DNA of 15,926 nt from Pirellulales bacterium. GTDB lineage: Bacteria > Planctomycetota > Planctomycetia > Pirellulales > JAICIG01. The stretch's first letter is position 1. Every line of letters begins with the position of its first letter. Below the pieces are notes generated by a model, which was not told the origin of the DNA, searched no databases, and saw only the letters and a program-made list of their open reading frames with translations. Both the position numbers and the translations under genes were made by a program. Shown here one piece after another: positions 9,201 to 15,626 of the stretch. The stretch covers positions 1 to 15,926 of the forward strand of contig JAICIG010000153.1 of the NCBI GenBank assembly GCA_025924495.1, read 5' to 3'.

Positions 9201-9414
9201 CCAGTTCGACGGGGAACGTAATCAGCCGTTCGATTTCATCGGGCACCAGCGCCGGCGCGACGGTATTGATTTGCACCTGTACCGGCGTGGTGTCGGGGAA
9301 AGCGTCGATGTTGAGGGCGCGGAGCGAGAGAAAGCCGGCGAGCACCGCCGCCAACGCGACGCCGAGCACCACGGCGCGATGGCGCAGAGACCAGGTGATG
9401 ACCGCCTCGAGCAT
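6289..9414 (-). CDS. Heavy-metal efflux RND transporter, CusA/CzcA family
   Basis: Product of 1041 residues, the normal length for HME-type RND pumps, which use proton influx to drive metal cations out through a tripartite complex. Family marks: N-terminal LEAVITWSLRHR, then NIDAFPDTTPVQVQI; the TM4 proton-relay segment with Asp393, Asp399 and Glu406 (DFGIVVD...LEN); FGTEFVPRLSEGDVV at the second periplasmic half; NEMISGVKADIALKLFGDEFD in the pore domain; and FIPMAVSTGMGAEVQRPLA near the end. Hydrophobic helices cluster around residues 12-32, 340-500, 520-545 and the last 200 residues, as in the family. It starts 3 bp after the adaptor stop, so the two are translationally linked. Metal specificity cannot be fixed: of the three Met ligands known for E. 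coli CusA, the position aligned with the middle one appears to be Val (ARYGV). This favours a divalent-metal pump over a strict copper/silver pump, but the alignment is from memory. Confidence 0.93.
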   Translation of the reverse strand: MLEAVITWSLRHRAVVLGVALAAVLAGFLSLRALNIDAFPDTTPVQVQINTVAPALVPDEIERLITFPVELAMSGMPGLVQHRSISQFGLSQVIVTFEDGVDIYLARQMINERLGSVELPAGARRPEMGPVSTGLGEVFHYTLASRGADLTEMRTIQDWEIKPLMRAVPGTAEINSWGGFKKQYQIRIDPIKLVKYEVSLDQLMAAVRSNNLNVGGGNIDQAGDMLLVHGVGRTISVEQIENIVVAAQNGVPILVRDLAEVVVSHEIRRGAVTANGRGEVVLGLGFMLMGENSYAVTERMGEKFKEIGPKLPDNLKAEPVYDRTVLVDRVIDTVRSNLFDGALLVIAILFIFLGNLRAGLICAAAIPLAMLGAFSGMLQAGIAGTLLSLGAIDFGIVVDSSVVVLENIVSQLAHHGPVSAAKRMEIIRQAAVEVRTPTVFGQVIIMIVYIPILTLQGVEGKMFRPMALTVVFVLIGSLVLSLTFIPVLSSLVLPKRLEEREVLLVRVAKRIYRPILRAAMANSFAVLGVGCALLIFAAMLALGFGTEFVPRLSEGDVVIGIMRPPGTSLQESVRVNTQMEKALLQAFPDEISHIWSRIGSPEVATDAGSIEDTDMFVSLKPRHDWRRAKTQDDLVELMFREIEDIPGQTIWFTQPIEQRINEMISGVKADIALKLFGDEFDVLLKKSQELAEVLRPIPGCADLAIEQISDLPILSVKIKQDQIARYGVPAEEVLNLVESVGGKPLGEVIEGELRFPLVVRLPDDLRGDPDAVAALTVVAASGEQIPLSRLADIKLVKGPKRVMREWGQRRITVTCNVRGRDMGGFVAEAQEKIASNVKLPSDDYWLEWGGQFENLERAQRRLTIVVPLALALIVILLYSSYHNVVDTAFVFGSVPFACVGGVLAMWVRDLPLSISAAVGFITLSGVSVLSSMVVVTRLRRNQDSGMSKRESIENAAQACLRTVLMTSMVASVGFIPMAVSTGMGAEVQRPLATVVIGGVISSTLMTLFILPVLYLLAPVRRISASSMPADSEYDAPVLAAN

Positions 9415-9417
9415 CGT

Positions 9418-10815
9418 TTATAGCCCGCCCGTCGCGAGGCGAGTTTTCAGGATTTCCGCTTTCAACACGTGGCTGCCCGCCGCCGCCACGGTTTCGCCGG
9501 CTGAAACGCCGCTGAGAATTTCTGTGTAGTCGTCGTCGGTAATGCCTAACTCAACGACGCGCGGTTGAAACGTCCGTTCCGAAGTTTTGACGAACACGAC
9601 GAACGACGACCCGTCGCGCTGCAGGGCGACGCTAGGCACAACCACGGCCTCCGGATTGGCATGAATCCGGATCTCGGCGGCGCCGAACATGTTCGCACGC
9701 AGCAACCGCTGACCTTCGGGACCGGAATCGCCGCTATGCACGAGCGGATTGTCGACTTCCATCCGCGCTTGCACCGTGCGCGTGCGACTGTCGACTTCGG
9801 TGCTGATCCAGTCGATCTCGCCGCGAACTTCGCTTGGCACCCCGTCGACCGTAAACACGGCCTCCTGGCCGCGGCGGATCTTGGTGGCGTCGCCTTTGCG
9901 GACGTCGAGCTCAATCCACATCCGAGTCACATCCGCTAAAACAATTTGGGCGCCGCTCGAAGGAGCGACCAGTTCCCCCGTGACGATTTCGCGGCCAATC
10001 ATCAGGCCGTCGAATGGGGCGACGAGCGGAATGAGGTTGGCCGTCGTTGTCTCGGGATCGAGCGTATCAACGAGCGATTGAGGCAGGCCGAGGAAATGGA
10101 CTCGCTTCACGAGTTCCTCGTCATAAAGGTTGGCGACGTCTTCCAGCCGGATCGGCAAGCCCAGATTGACCAATGTCTGTTGCGCATTGAAGAGCCGGAT
10201 GCGGGCTTCGCGCTCGTTGGCTTCTGCTTCGCGGATCTGTCGCTCCGAGAGGGCGGAAGGCACGCTTCTCATCCGTTTGAGCGTGAGCGATTTAAGTTCC
10301 GCATCGACGACCGCTTGCAAAAACTCCGCTTTGACCTTGCCGACCTCCAGAGCCTCGATGATCGCCAGAATTTCGCCCTTCTTCACGGCCTGTCCGACGC
10401 CCTTCTGCACGCTCCAAACGGTGCCGCTAACACGCGAGGAGAGCTGTGCCAGCCGAGTCTGATCGTAAGTCACCATGCCCAACGCGACGGCTTCCTGAGT
10501 CATCTCGCGTTTTTCGACCGTCGCCAGTTCGATGCCCGACTTGATAACGGCCTGTTTTGACGCCAGGCGCACTGGCGCCAACAACGGCGGTTGCTTGGCT
10601 AGATCGGCAACCGAGGGCGGATCGGATAAACCGCCGTCGTGTGCAGGTTGCACGGCCAGCTCATCCGCCGGCTTATGCCACAGCGACGAGAATTTCGGCG
10701 CCTTCCAGTGCGTCAGATGCCCCCAAGCGAGCAACCCGACCAGCACGGCCAACACGGAAAGATTGATGAGTTGACTGAACGCCGCCTGTACCAGGTTGCT
10801 AACTCGAAATCGCAT
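9418..10815 (-). CDS. RND efflux periplasmic adaptor, CusB/CzcB-like membrane fusion protein
   Basis: Product of 465 residues. The start at 10815 is preceded by AAGGAAG with 6 nt spacing and gives an N terminus with one membrane anchor (about residues 15-32). An in-frame extension to 10977 is rejected because it has no such site and adds charged, low-quality sequence. Domains: first lipoyl half (about 121-165, with RVSGTVWSVQKGVGQAVKKG); alpha hairpin (about 166-215, rich in Glu/Arg/Ala); second lipoyl half (about 264-296, VAPFDGLMIGREIVTGELV); beta barrel (about 298-385); membrane-proximal domain to the C terminus, with VVVPSVALQRDG. Its family role is to bridge the inner-membrane pump and an outer-membrane channel. 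It is the first gene of the adaptor-RND operon. No metal-binding His-rich tail is seen. No TolC-type gene is next to it. Confidence 0.92.
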   Translation of the reverse strand: MRFRVSNLVQAAFSQLINLSVLAVLVGLLAWGHLTHWKAPKFSSLWHKPADELAVQPAHDGGLSDPPSVADLAKQPPLLAPVRLASKQAVIKSGIELATVEKREMTQEAVALGMVTYDQTRLAQLSSRVSGTVWSVQKGVGQAVKKGEILAIIEALEVGKVKAEFLQAVVDAELKSLTLKRMRSVPSALSERQIREAEANEREARIRLFNAQQTLVNLGLPIRLEDVANLYDEELVKRVHFLGLPQSLVDTLDPETTTANLIPLVAPFDGLMIGREIVTGELVAPSSGAQIVLADVTRMWIELDVRKGDATKIRRGQEAVFTVDGVPSEVRGEIDWISTEVDSRTRTVQARMEVDNPLVHSGDSGPEGQRLLRANMFGAAEIRIHANPEAVVVPSVALQRDGSSFVVFVKTSERTFQPRVVELGITDDDYTEILSGVSAGETVAAAGSHVLKAEILKTRLATGGL

Positions 10816-11358
10816 CAGCGTCTTCCTTTTGCCTTCTCCTAGCGGTCGTTCGTCAAGCCCGTCTCCCCTTCCACCCTGCAGATTGCCAAGGGAAAAAAGT
10901 TGGCCTGTTCGCGGCACGCATTCGACGTGCCCTCTCCTCAAATTCACCAGATCGAAGGGGTTGCGCCGCCGTGGCAAGATCGGACCCCACCCATCCTCGA
11001 CCGGATGCTCGAAGATGTGCCACGTAGGTTATGCTCGGAACTCTACAGGTATGGTGCGCCTTGACTTACTGCCATCATCGTCGGCGTTTTCTCGCTCCGT
11101 CCGCACAAAAGCTCGGCCCTGAGACCCAAGCTGAACTTTTCTCGGCTCCCTTCGGCAAATCACGCAGCCACAGCGCGCAATTCACGCTTTTAATACTAGT
11201 ACTGCACGGTCTGTGGGCAACCCGCCAAATGAGCAATGCGGGCGTCCCGGCGTCGAGCCGCAAACGCGAGTCCGGGGGTTTGAGAGCGCTCCATCGCCGC
11301 GATTCGCGGTATCTGCATAATTCCTCTAACGGAGATTTCCGGAATAAATAAGCACTAT

Positions 11359-11371
11359 TTGACGATGTCAA
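11359..11371. promoter_or_regulatory. Perfect inverted repeat, possible operator
   Basis: TTGAC-GAT-GTCAA is a perfect 5-bp dyad with a 3-bp centre. It lies 33 bp before the ATG of the small plus-strand ORF and about 545 bp upstream of the adaptor start. Its left arm starts with a -35-like TTGACG, but no -10 box sits at the right distance. An operator role is only an inference from the symmetry. Confidence 0.25.
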
Positions 11372-11404
11372 GTTATTTTCCGGGCTGCATTAAAAGGAGA
11401 GCAA

Positions 11405-11500
11405 ATGCTTCAATTCGTCGGGCTGCTTTACCAGATCTTACGGCATCGGCGAAAGGTCCAGCAACTCTCTTCGTTCGATGGATGCCTTGGCGATCCGTAG
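11405..11500 (+). CDS. Possible small ORF, 31 residues, unknown function
   Basis: ATG at 11405 to TAG at 11498-11500. It is preceded by AAGGAG (11394-11399) with 5 nt spacing, one of the best ribosome binding sites in the window. The peptide starts MLQFVGLLYQILRHRRKVQQ: a hydrophobic segment, then a basic cluster (RHRRK), then a polar tail with one Cys. I do not recognise it. It could be a small membrane-associated or leader peptide, or a chance ORF; a good Shine-Dalgarno site in a long gap is the only positive evidence. No promoter is clear. It is oriented away from the efflux operon and runs into the 3' end of the DUF1559 gene, which lies on the opposite strand. Confidence 0.3.
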   Translation: MLQFVGLLYQILRHRRKVQQLSSFDGCLGDP

Positions 11501-11573
11501 CACGCTTCGTGTCGGAAAGCAGCAAACCAGACGAATGCAGGCGGCCTGAACCTGCCGTTAATATGCCCTGGGT

Positions 11574-12350
11574 CTAAAACTCTTGTTCGATTATTTCTCC
11601 GCCGTGGATCGTAAGTAAGGCTTTGAGCACTTTTGGGTCGATGGCGTTCGATAAAGTCTGCGTGTGGCCGTCGGCAAAGACTGCGATTGCTCCATCCATA
11701 TGCGGGCTCGAAATGCTCGGCTTCGATGCATCATTGAGGCGATAGCTCATGCGGTCGAGCGGCAAATCGCGCGGCTCATTCCAATAAATATCGGTGGGGT
11801 AAATCTCGGCGACCGCGATTGTCATTGACGTGCCATCGCGGAAATCACTGAATCTCGAACTGCCCGAGCCATCGGAGATCGTGCCAGAGCCGACGGGCAT
11901 TACATAGTTGGTCAGCGCTCGTGGTTGTGCGTCTGGCGCACTCGGGCAGCGATATAAGGACCTTTGGGCCGCGAATTCATCAGCCAGTTGACGGTTAAAG
12001 ACGCTGTCCCATGGTTCGAGCTGGCGATAGCGGTCGTAGATCACCTTTCGCTCGACAAATGGCAAGATTTGAACTCGCCAGCTTGTGCCAGGCTCGTCGC
12101 CGCGCAGCGTATAGGCTGCCGGGAACCTCTTATAGACATCTCCATAGTTCTGCAATGCCGAACCGATCTGCTTTAAGTGGCACGTGCAGGTGCTCCGTCG
12201 CGCAGCTTCACGTGCGGCTGCGACGGCGCCGAAAGCGGCCCAGCCAAGACCGCTGAGAATGGCGAGCAAGAACAGCCCGCCAAAGATCATCCGCAAACCA
12301 AGCAATCTGGAAATGACAGAACCACGAGGCGCAATTTCTTCGGCATTCAT
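11574..12350 (-). CDS. DUF1559 family protein with atypical N terminus
   Basis: Product of 258 residues. The ATG at 12350 is preceded by GGGAGA with 7 nt spacing; a TTG 15 bp upstream in frame has no such site. Layout: short polar N terminus, one membrane helix (about 20-44), then the DUF1559 hallmark AAREAARRSTCTCHLKQIGSAL, a ...NYVMPVGSG core, RDGTSMTIAVAE, and the C-terminal SPHMDGAIAVFADGHTQTLSN signature. This family is characteristic of planctomycetes, and most members begin with a type IV pilin-like GFTLVELLVVIAIIGIL segment. Here that segment is missing and is replaced by a plain, longer membrane anchor, so processing by prepilin peptidase is not expected. Length is at the short end of the family. 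Role unknown; it is probably membrane-anchored with the bulk outside the cytoplasm. It is divergent from the cytochrome gene. Confidence 0.85.
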   Translation of the reverse strand: MNAEEIAPRGSVISRLLGLRMIFGGLFLLAILSGLGWAAFGAVAAAREAARRSTCTCHLKQIGSALQNYGDVYKRFPAAYTLRGDEPGTSWRVQILPFVERKVIYDRYRQLEPWDSVFNRQLADEFAAQRSLYRCPSAPDAQPRALTNYVMPVGSGTISDGSGSSRFSDFRDGTSMTIAVAEIYPTDIYWNEPRDLPLDRMSYRLNDASKPSISSPHMDGAIAVFADGHTQTLSNAIDPKVLKALLTIHGGEIIEQEF

Positions 12351-12470
12351 GAGCAATTCTCCCAATACGCAAATGAAAGGAGGCGAAAGCGGTCGAACGC
12401 GGATGAAGTGCGTGGTGCGACGTTCCGACCTCTTTCAGTATGCCATCGGCGACGTGAAAAGAGAAATCCG

Positions 12471-12495
12471 GCGTCTTTTTCTGCTAGCAAGACGC
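12471..12495. other. 7-bp hairpin in the divergent intergenic region
   Basis: GCGTCTT (12471-12477) pairs with AAGACGC (12489-12495) around an 11-nt loop in the 214-bp gap between the divergent DUF1559 and cytochrome genes. No T-run follows on either strand, so it is unlikely to be a terminator. It could be a regulatory dyad serving one or both genes. Confidence 0.4.
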
Positions 12496-12564
12496 TGTTA
12501 GGATGACGGCCATTGAGAGAGCTGTTGTCGTTGGGGAACCTGCGGGACTCGTGCGGGGAGCCGG

Positions 12565-14400
12565 ATGCAAATTCGCCGGTTACATTTCTTGCTCCTCGTT
12601 GCCGCCGTGCTGGCGGTCACATGGTGGTTTCTCCGAGGCGCCTTGAAAAGGCCCCTTGCGCTTCCCTTGCCGCCGCTCTCCGCGACGGCTTTTGAAAATG
12701 CAAACGCCGACGTGAAGTACATCGGGCTGAAAGCGTGCGCCAAGTGCCACCCGGAGCAGTACGAGTCGTACCTGCAAACCGCTCATAGCAAGGCGCTGGC
12801 CACGGTCGACGCTGCGGCTGAACCGCCCGATGCTGAGTTCGTACATTCCGCTTCGGGAAAATCCTATCGCGTCTACCGTGCCGATGGCGTGATGCATCAC
12901 CGCGAATCCCTTGCTGCGCCCGATGGCTCGGTGCTGGCGCAGGACTATCCGGTCAAATATCTAATTGGCTCCGGCAGGCACACGCGCAGTTATCTTGTGG
13001 AAGATGCCGGGTTTCTGATGGAGTCGCCGATTACCTGGTATCAGTCGCGGCAGGCGTGGGGCATGTCGCCGGGTTACGATCGGCCGCAGCATCTTGGCTT
13101 TGAGCGCGCGGCGGGGCTGAGTTGCATCATGTGTCATGTCGGCCGAGCCGAAGGCGATGGCCTGCACAGCGTAGTCATCCACGAGCAAGCGATCGGCTGC
13201 GAATGCTGCCATGGACCCGGTTCGTTGCACGCCGAACGTCAGAAGGGCGGCGCCCATCCTAGCGAATCGAACGATCCAGCGATCTTCCATCCTGGCAGGG
13301 CGTCTCGCCAATTGGGCGAGGCCATTTGCGCGCAGTGCCACTTGCGCAGCAATGCCACCGTGTTCGTGCGCGGCCGCAATATGACCGACTTTCGCCCAGG
13401 TTTGCCGCTGACCGACTTCCGCATCGATTATCAGCTGGATGCGCCAAATGAGCGAATGAAGGTCGTCGGGCATGTGGAGCAGATGCGGCTGAGCCGCTGC
13501 TATCAGGCATCGGAAACGCTTACGTGCACGACCTGTCACGATCCCCATCATGCCCCGGCGCCGGCGGCGACCTTGTCGCACTATCGAAGTAAATGCCTGG
13601 AGTGCCATGCCGAATCGGCCTGCGGACTCGCCGTCGACAAACGCACGAAGAACCAGCCAGGCGACAACTGCGCGGCCTGCCACATGCCGCAAGTGTCGAC
13701 GGACATACCTCACGTCGCCTTCACGCACCATCGCATCGGCGTTCATTCGTCCGCCGTGGAGACGCCGGACGAGGGGAAATTGGCTGAACTAGTTGCCTTA
13801 GAAGATATTTCACACTTGCCTGAGTTGGACCGCGATCGCTGCCTGGGACTGGCATATCTGGAATTTGCGCAAACTCAACGAGATGGCACCGCCTATCAGC
13901 ACTACAAACCGCGCGCCGTGGAATTGCTAGAAAGCGTACGCAAACGCGGTCTTCACGACGCTTATGTCGACGCCGGACTAGCAAGGCTCTATTGGGCGGA
14001 TGCTCCGTTGCGCGCCTTCGAAATGGCGCACGCCGCCCTCGAGCACGATGAAGCGCCAGCGAGCGAGCGCGTGAATGCATTATTCGTGATCGCCGACACG
14101 GCGATCAAGACCCGACAATGGCCGACCGCCCGCGAGGCGCTCCTTCAACTCATCGTGCTCCGCCGCCACAGCGTCGATTGGATGCTGCTCGGTTTGTGCG
14201 AGACTGAATTGGGCAACGACGACGCAGCAATCAAGGCCATTGAGCGTGCGGCGCAGATCAACCCCTACCAAAGCGAGATTCACGCCCGGCTCGCGCGGCT
14301 CTATCGGAAGTCGGGCGACTTGAAGCAATCCGAACAGCACGCCCGCTGGGCCGAGTTGCTCGCCAACCAAGCTCGGCAGCGGGCGAGTCCGCGAGAGTGA
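12565..14400 (+). CDS. Seven-haem c-type cytochrome (c554-like) fused to C-terminal TPRs
   Basis: Product of 611 residues; ATG preceded by GGGGAG with 4 nt spacing. An N-terminal signal or anchor helix (about 7-23) sends it out of the cytoplasm. Seven CxxCH haem-binding motifs are visible: CAKCH (58-62), CIMCH (187-191), CECCH (212-216), CAQCH (255-259), CTTCH (321-325), CLECH (344-348) and CAACH (369-373). The first, in YIGLKACAKCHPEQYESYLQ, is typical of the cytochrome c554 family. Extra His residues (for example 138, 303, 388-389, 394) could be distal axial ligands. Residues about 420-600 hold TPR-type helix pairs, the last two clearest (for example LLGLCETELGNDDAAIKAIE and IHARLARLYRKSGDLKQSEQ). 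The likely role is periplasmic electron transfer with a protein-docking tail; no substrate site can be assigned, and enzyme activity is not shown. The next gene on the same strand is a lipoprotein, 139 bp away. Confidence 0.92.
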   Translation: MQIRRLHFLLLVAAVLAVTWWFLRGALKRPLALPLPPLSATAFENANADVKYIGLKACAKCHPEQYESYLQTAHSKALATVDAAAEPPDAEFVHSASGKSYRVYRADGVMHHRESLAAPDGSVLAQDYPVKYLIGSGRHTRSYLVEDAGFLMESPITWYQSRQAWGMSPGYDRPQHLGFERAAGLSCIMCHVGRAEGDGLHSVVIHEQAIGCECCHGPGSLHAERQKGGAHPSESNDPAIFHPGRASRQLGEAICAQCHLRSNATVFVRGRNMTDFRPGLPLTDFRIDYQLDAPNERMKVVGHVEQMRLSRCYQASETLTCTTCHDPHHAPAPAATLSHYRSKCLECHAESACGLAVDKRTKNQPGDNCAACHMPQVSTDIPHVAFTHHRIGVHSSAVETPDEGKLAELVALEDISHLPELDRDRCLGLAYLEFAQTQRDGTAYQHYKPRAVELLESVRKRGLHDAYVDAGLARLYWADAPLRAFEMAHAALEHDEAPASERVNALFVIADTAIKTRQWPTAREALLQLIVLRRHSVDWMLLGLCETELGNDDAAIKAIERAAQINPYQSEIHARLARLYRKSGDLKQSEQHARWAELLANQARQRASPRE

Positions 14401-14422
14401 GCCCATGTTGTTGGAGGATTTG

Positions 14423-14462
14423 CTTGCCCGGCAGCGTGCTCTACGATGTTGACTTGCCCGGC
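14423..14462 (+). repeat. 10-bp direct repeat, two copies 30 bp apart
   Basis: CTTGCCCGGC occurs at 14423-14432 and 14453-14462, exactly 30 bp start to start, in the 139-bp gap before the lipoprotein gene. A spacing of about three helical turns would let two protein copies bind one DNA face. Function unknown. Confidence 0.5.
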
Positions 14463-14539
14463 TCAAGATGAAGGTTGTGACGGTCGTCCAGAGCCGTGGG
14501 GCAAGGCAGGAATCTCAGGAATTCATGGAGTAATCGCTG

Positions 14540-15598
14540 GTGTCGAGATCGAACGAGACAGAACGCGCTAAGTCAGCCGCATCGGCATACTTGCTCTGCC
14601 TCGTCGCAGCGCTCGCCGGCTGCCAGCGTCGGGCGGAGCCGGCCAACCAGGCTTCAGCTAACCGAGATCCGTCCGGCAATGCGGGCAGTGCCGTTCCCAA
14701 AGATGTGGCTGCGTCAAGCGAACGAAAGTTTCGCTTTTTTTATACAGCGACCATCAACGAATTGCCGCCCGAAGCCGCAGCACGCATCTGGTTGCCATTG
14801 CCGCCGACCAACCACGAGCAGACCATCGAGATTGAAAAGATCGAGGCGCCGGGCAAGGTACAACATACCACCGAACCGCGGTTCAGAAACAGCTTGCTGT
14901 ATCTAGAAGCCCAGGCCGATGATCGCGGCGAAATCCCGCTCGAGCTGACTTACCTTGTTACTCGGCGAGGCGTGTCGCCCGAGGGCGCTCCCGCTGGCGG
15001 AACTTCGAGAGAACAGTTTCTGACCGGCAGCTCGCTGGTTCCGGTGAATGGAAAGGTATTGAAACGATTTTTCAGCGACGAGCCGCCGCACGGCACGACA
15101 CTCGACGTGGCCCGTGCTCTGTATGATCGGGTCGAATTGCACATGAAATACGACAAATCGGGCGAAGGCTGGGGACGCGGCGACGCGCTTTGGGCTTGTG
15201 ACTCGCAGCGCGGCAACTGCACTGATTTTCACAGCGTGTTTATTGCGCTTTGCCGCGACATGAACATCCCCGCCCGATTCGAAATTGGCTTTCTGCTGCC
15301 CAGCGATCGGAAACAAGGAGAGATCGCCGGCTACCATTGTTGGGCGCAATTCCTGGACCGCCAGCGCTGGATTGGCGTCGACATCTCAGAAGCCGATCAA
15401 CACCCGGAGCAGAGAGATTTTTTCTTCGGCCACTTGCCGCCCGACCGCGTGATGTTTTCGCTGGAGCGCGATCTCGAACTGGCTCCGCCGCAGACGGGCG
15501 GCCCAGTGAATTTCCTGGTCTATCCGTACGTCGAGGTCGATGGCAAGCCCTATCCGAAACAAACGCGCAGCTTCGCCTTTGAGGACCTACAGGAATAA
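14540..15598 (+). CDS. Transglutaminase-like domain lipoprotein
   Basis: Product of 352 residues from a GTG start. The start is well fixed: an in-frame TAA lies at 14531-14533, GGAG lies 9 nt upstream, and there is no ATG for the next 200 codons. The signal peptide ends in a lipobox, LAGC, with the lipid-modified Cys at residue 28. A low-complexity linker follows to about residue 62. Next comes a beta-rich domain (about 63-175), then a transglutaminase/cysteine-protease fold with a complete triad: Cys227 (RGNCTDFH), His266 (GYHCWAQF) and Asp281 (WIGVDISEA). Family members act as peptidases, amidases or cross-linkers on peptides; the substrate here is unknown. The protein should sit on the periplasmic face of a membrane. 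It may be co-expressed with the cytochrome upstream; the stop is 28 bp from that of the convergent TPR gene. Confidence 0.9.
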   Translation: MSRSNETERAKSAASAYLLCLVAALAGCQRRAEPANQASANRDPSGNAGSAVPKDVAASSERKFRFFYTATINELPPEAAARIWLPLPPTNHEQTIEIEKIEAPGKVQHTTEPRFRNSLLYLEAQADDRGEIPLELTYLVTRRGVSPEGAPAGGTSREQFLTGSSLVPVNGKVLKRFFSDEPPHGTTLDVARALYDRVELHMKYDKSGEGWGRGDALWACDSQRGNCTDFHSVFIALCRDMNIPARFEIGFLLPSDRKQGEIAGYHCWAQFLDRQRWIGVDISEADQHPEQRDFFFGHLPPDRVMFSLERDLELAPPQTGGPVNFLVYPYVEVDGKPYPKQTRSFAFEDLQE

Positions 15599-15626
15599 AG
15601 GCCGCCGAACCTGTTTGTCGGACCGC

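Larger units (their letters stand above)
10816..11573. other. 758-bp intergenic region between the efflux operon and the DUF1559 gene
   Basis: No protein family is recognisable in any frame. The part near 10816-10830 is the adaptor's ribosome binding region. Notable content: CCGCG/CGCGG inverted repeat (11297-11309), TTGAC/GTCAA inverted repeat (11359-11371), and a 31-codon ORF with a strong Shine-Dalgarno site (11405-11500, plus strand). I found no convincing sigma70 promoter for the adaptor, no terminator with a T-run, and no tRNA-like cloverleaf. Confidence 0.6.

Noticed and set aside
10816..10977. Longer N terminus for the adaptor protein
   Set aside because: The extension is charged and lacks a ribosome binding site, whereas the start at 10815 has AAGGAAG at 6 nt and begins just before the membrane anchor.
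12961..13746. Minus-strand ORF of 261 codons
   Set aside because: It is antisense to the haem-binding part of the cytochrome, which has seven CxxCH motifs in the sense frame.
14405..14452. Short ORF (15 codons) after the cytochrome stop
   Set aside because: No ribosome binding site of its own and too short to support.
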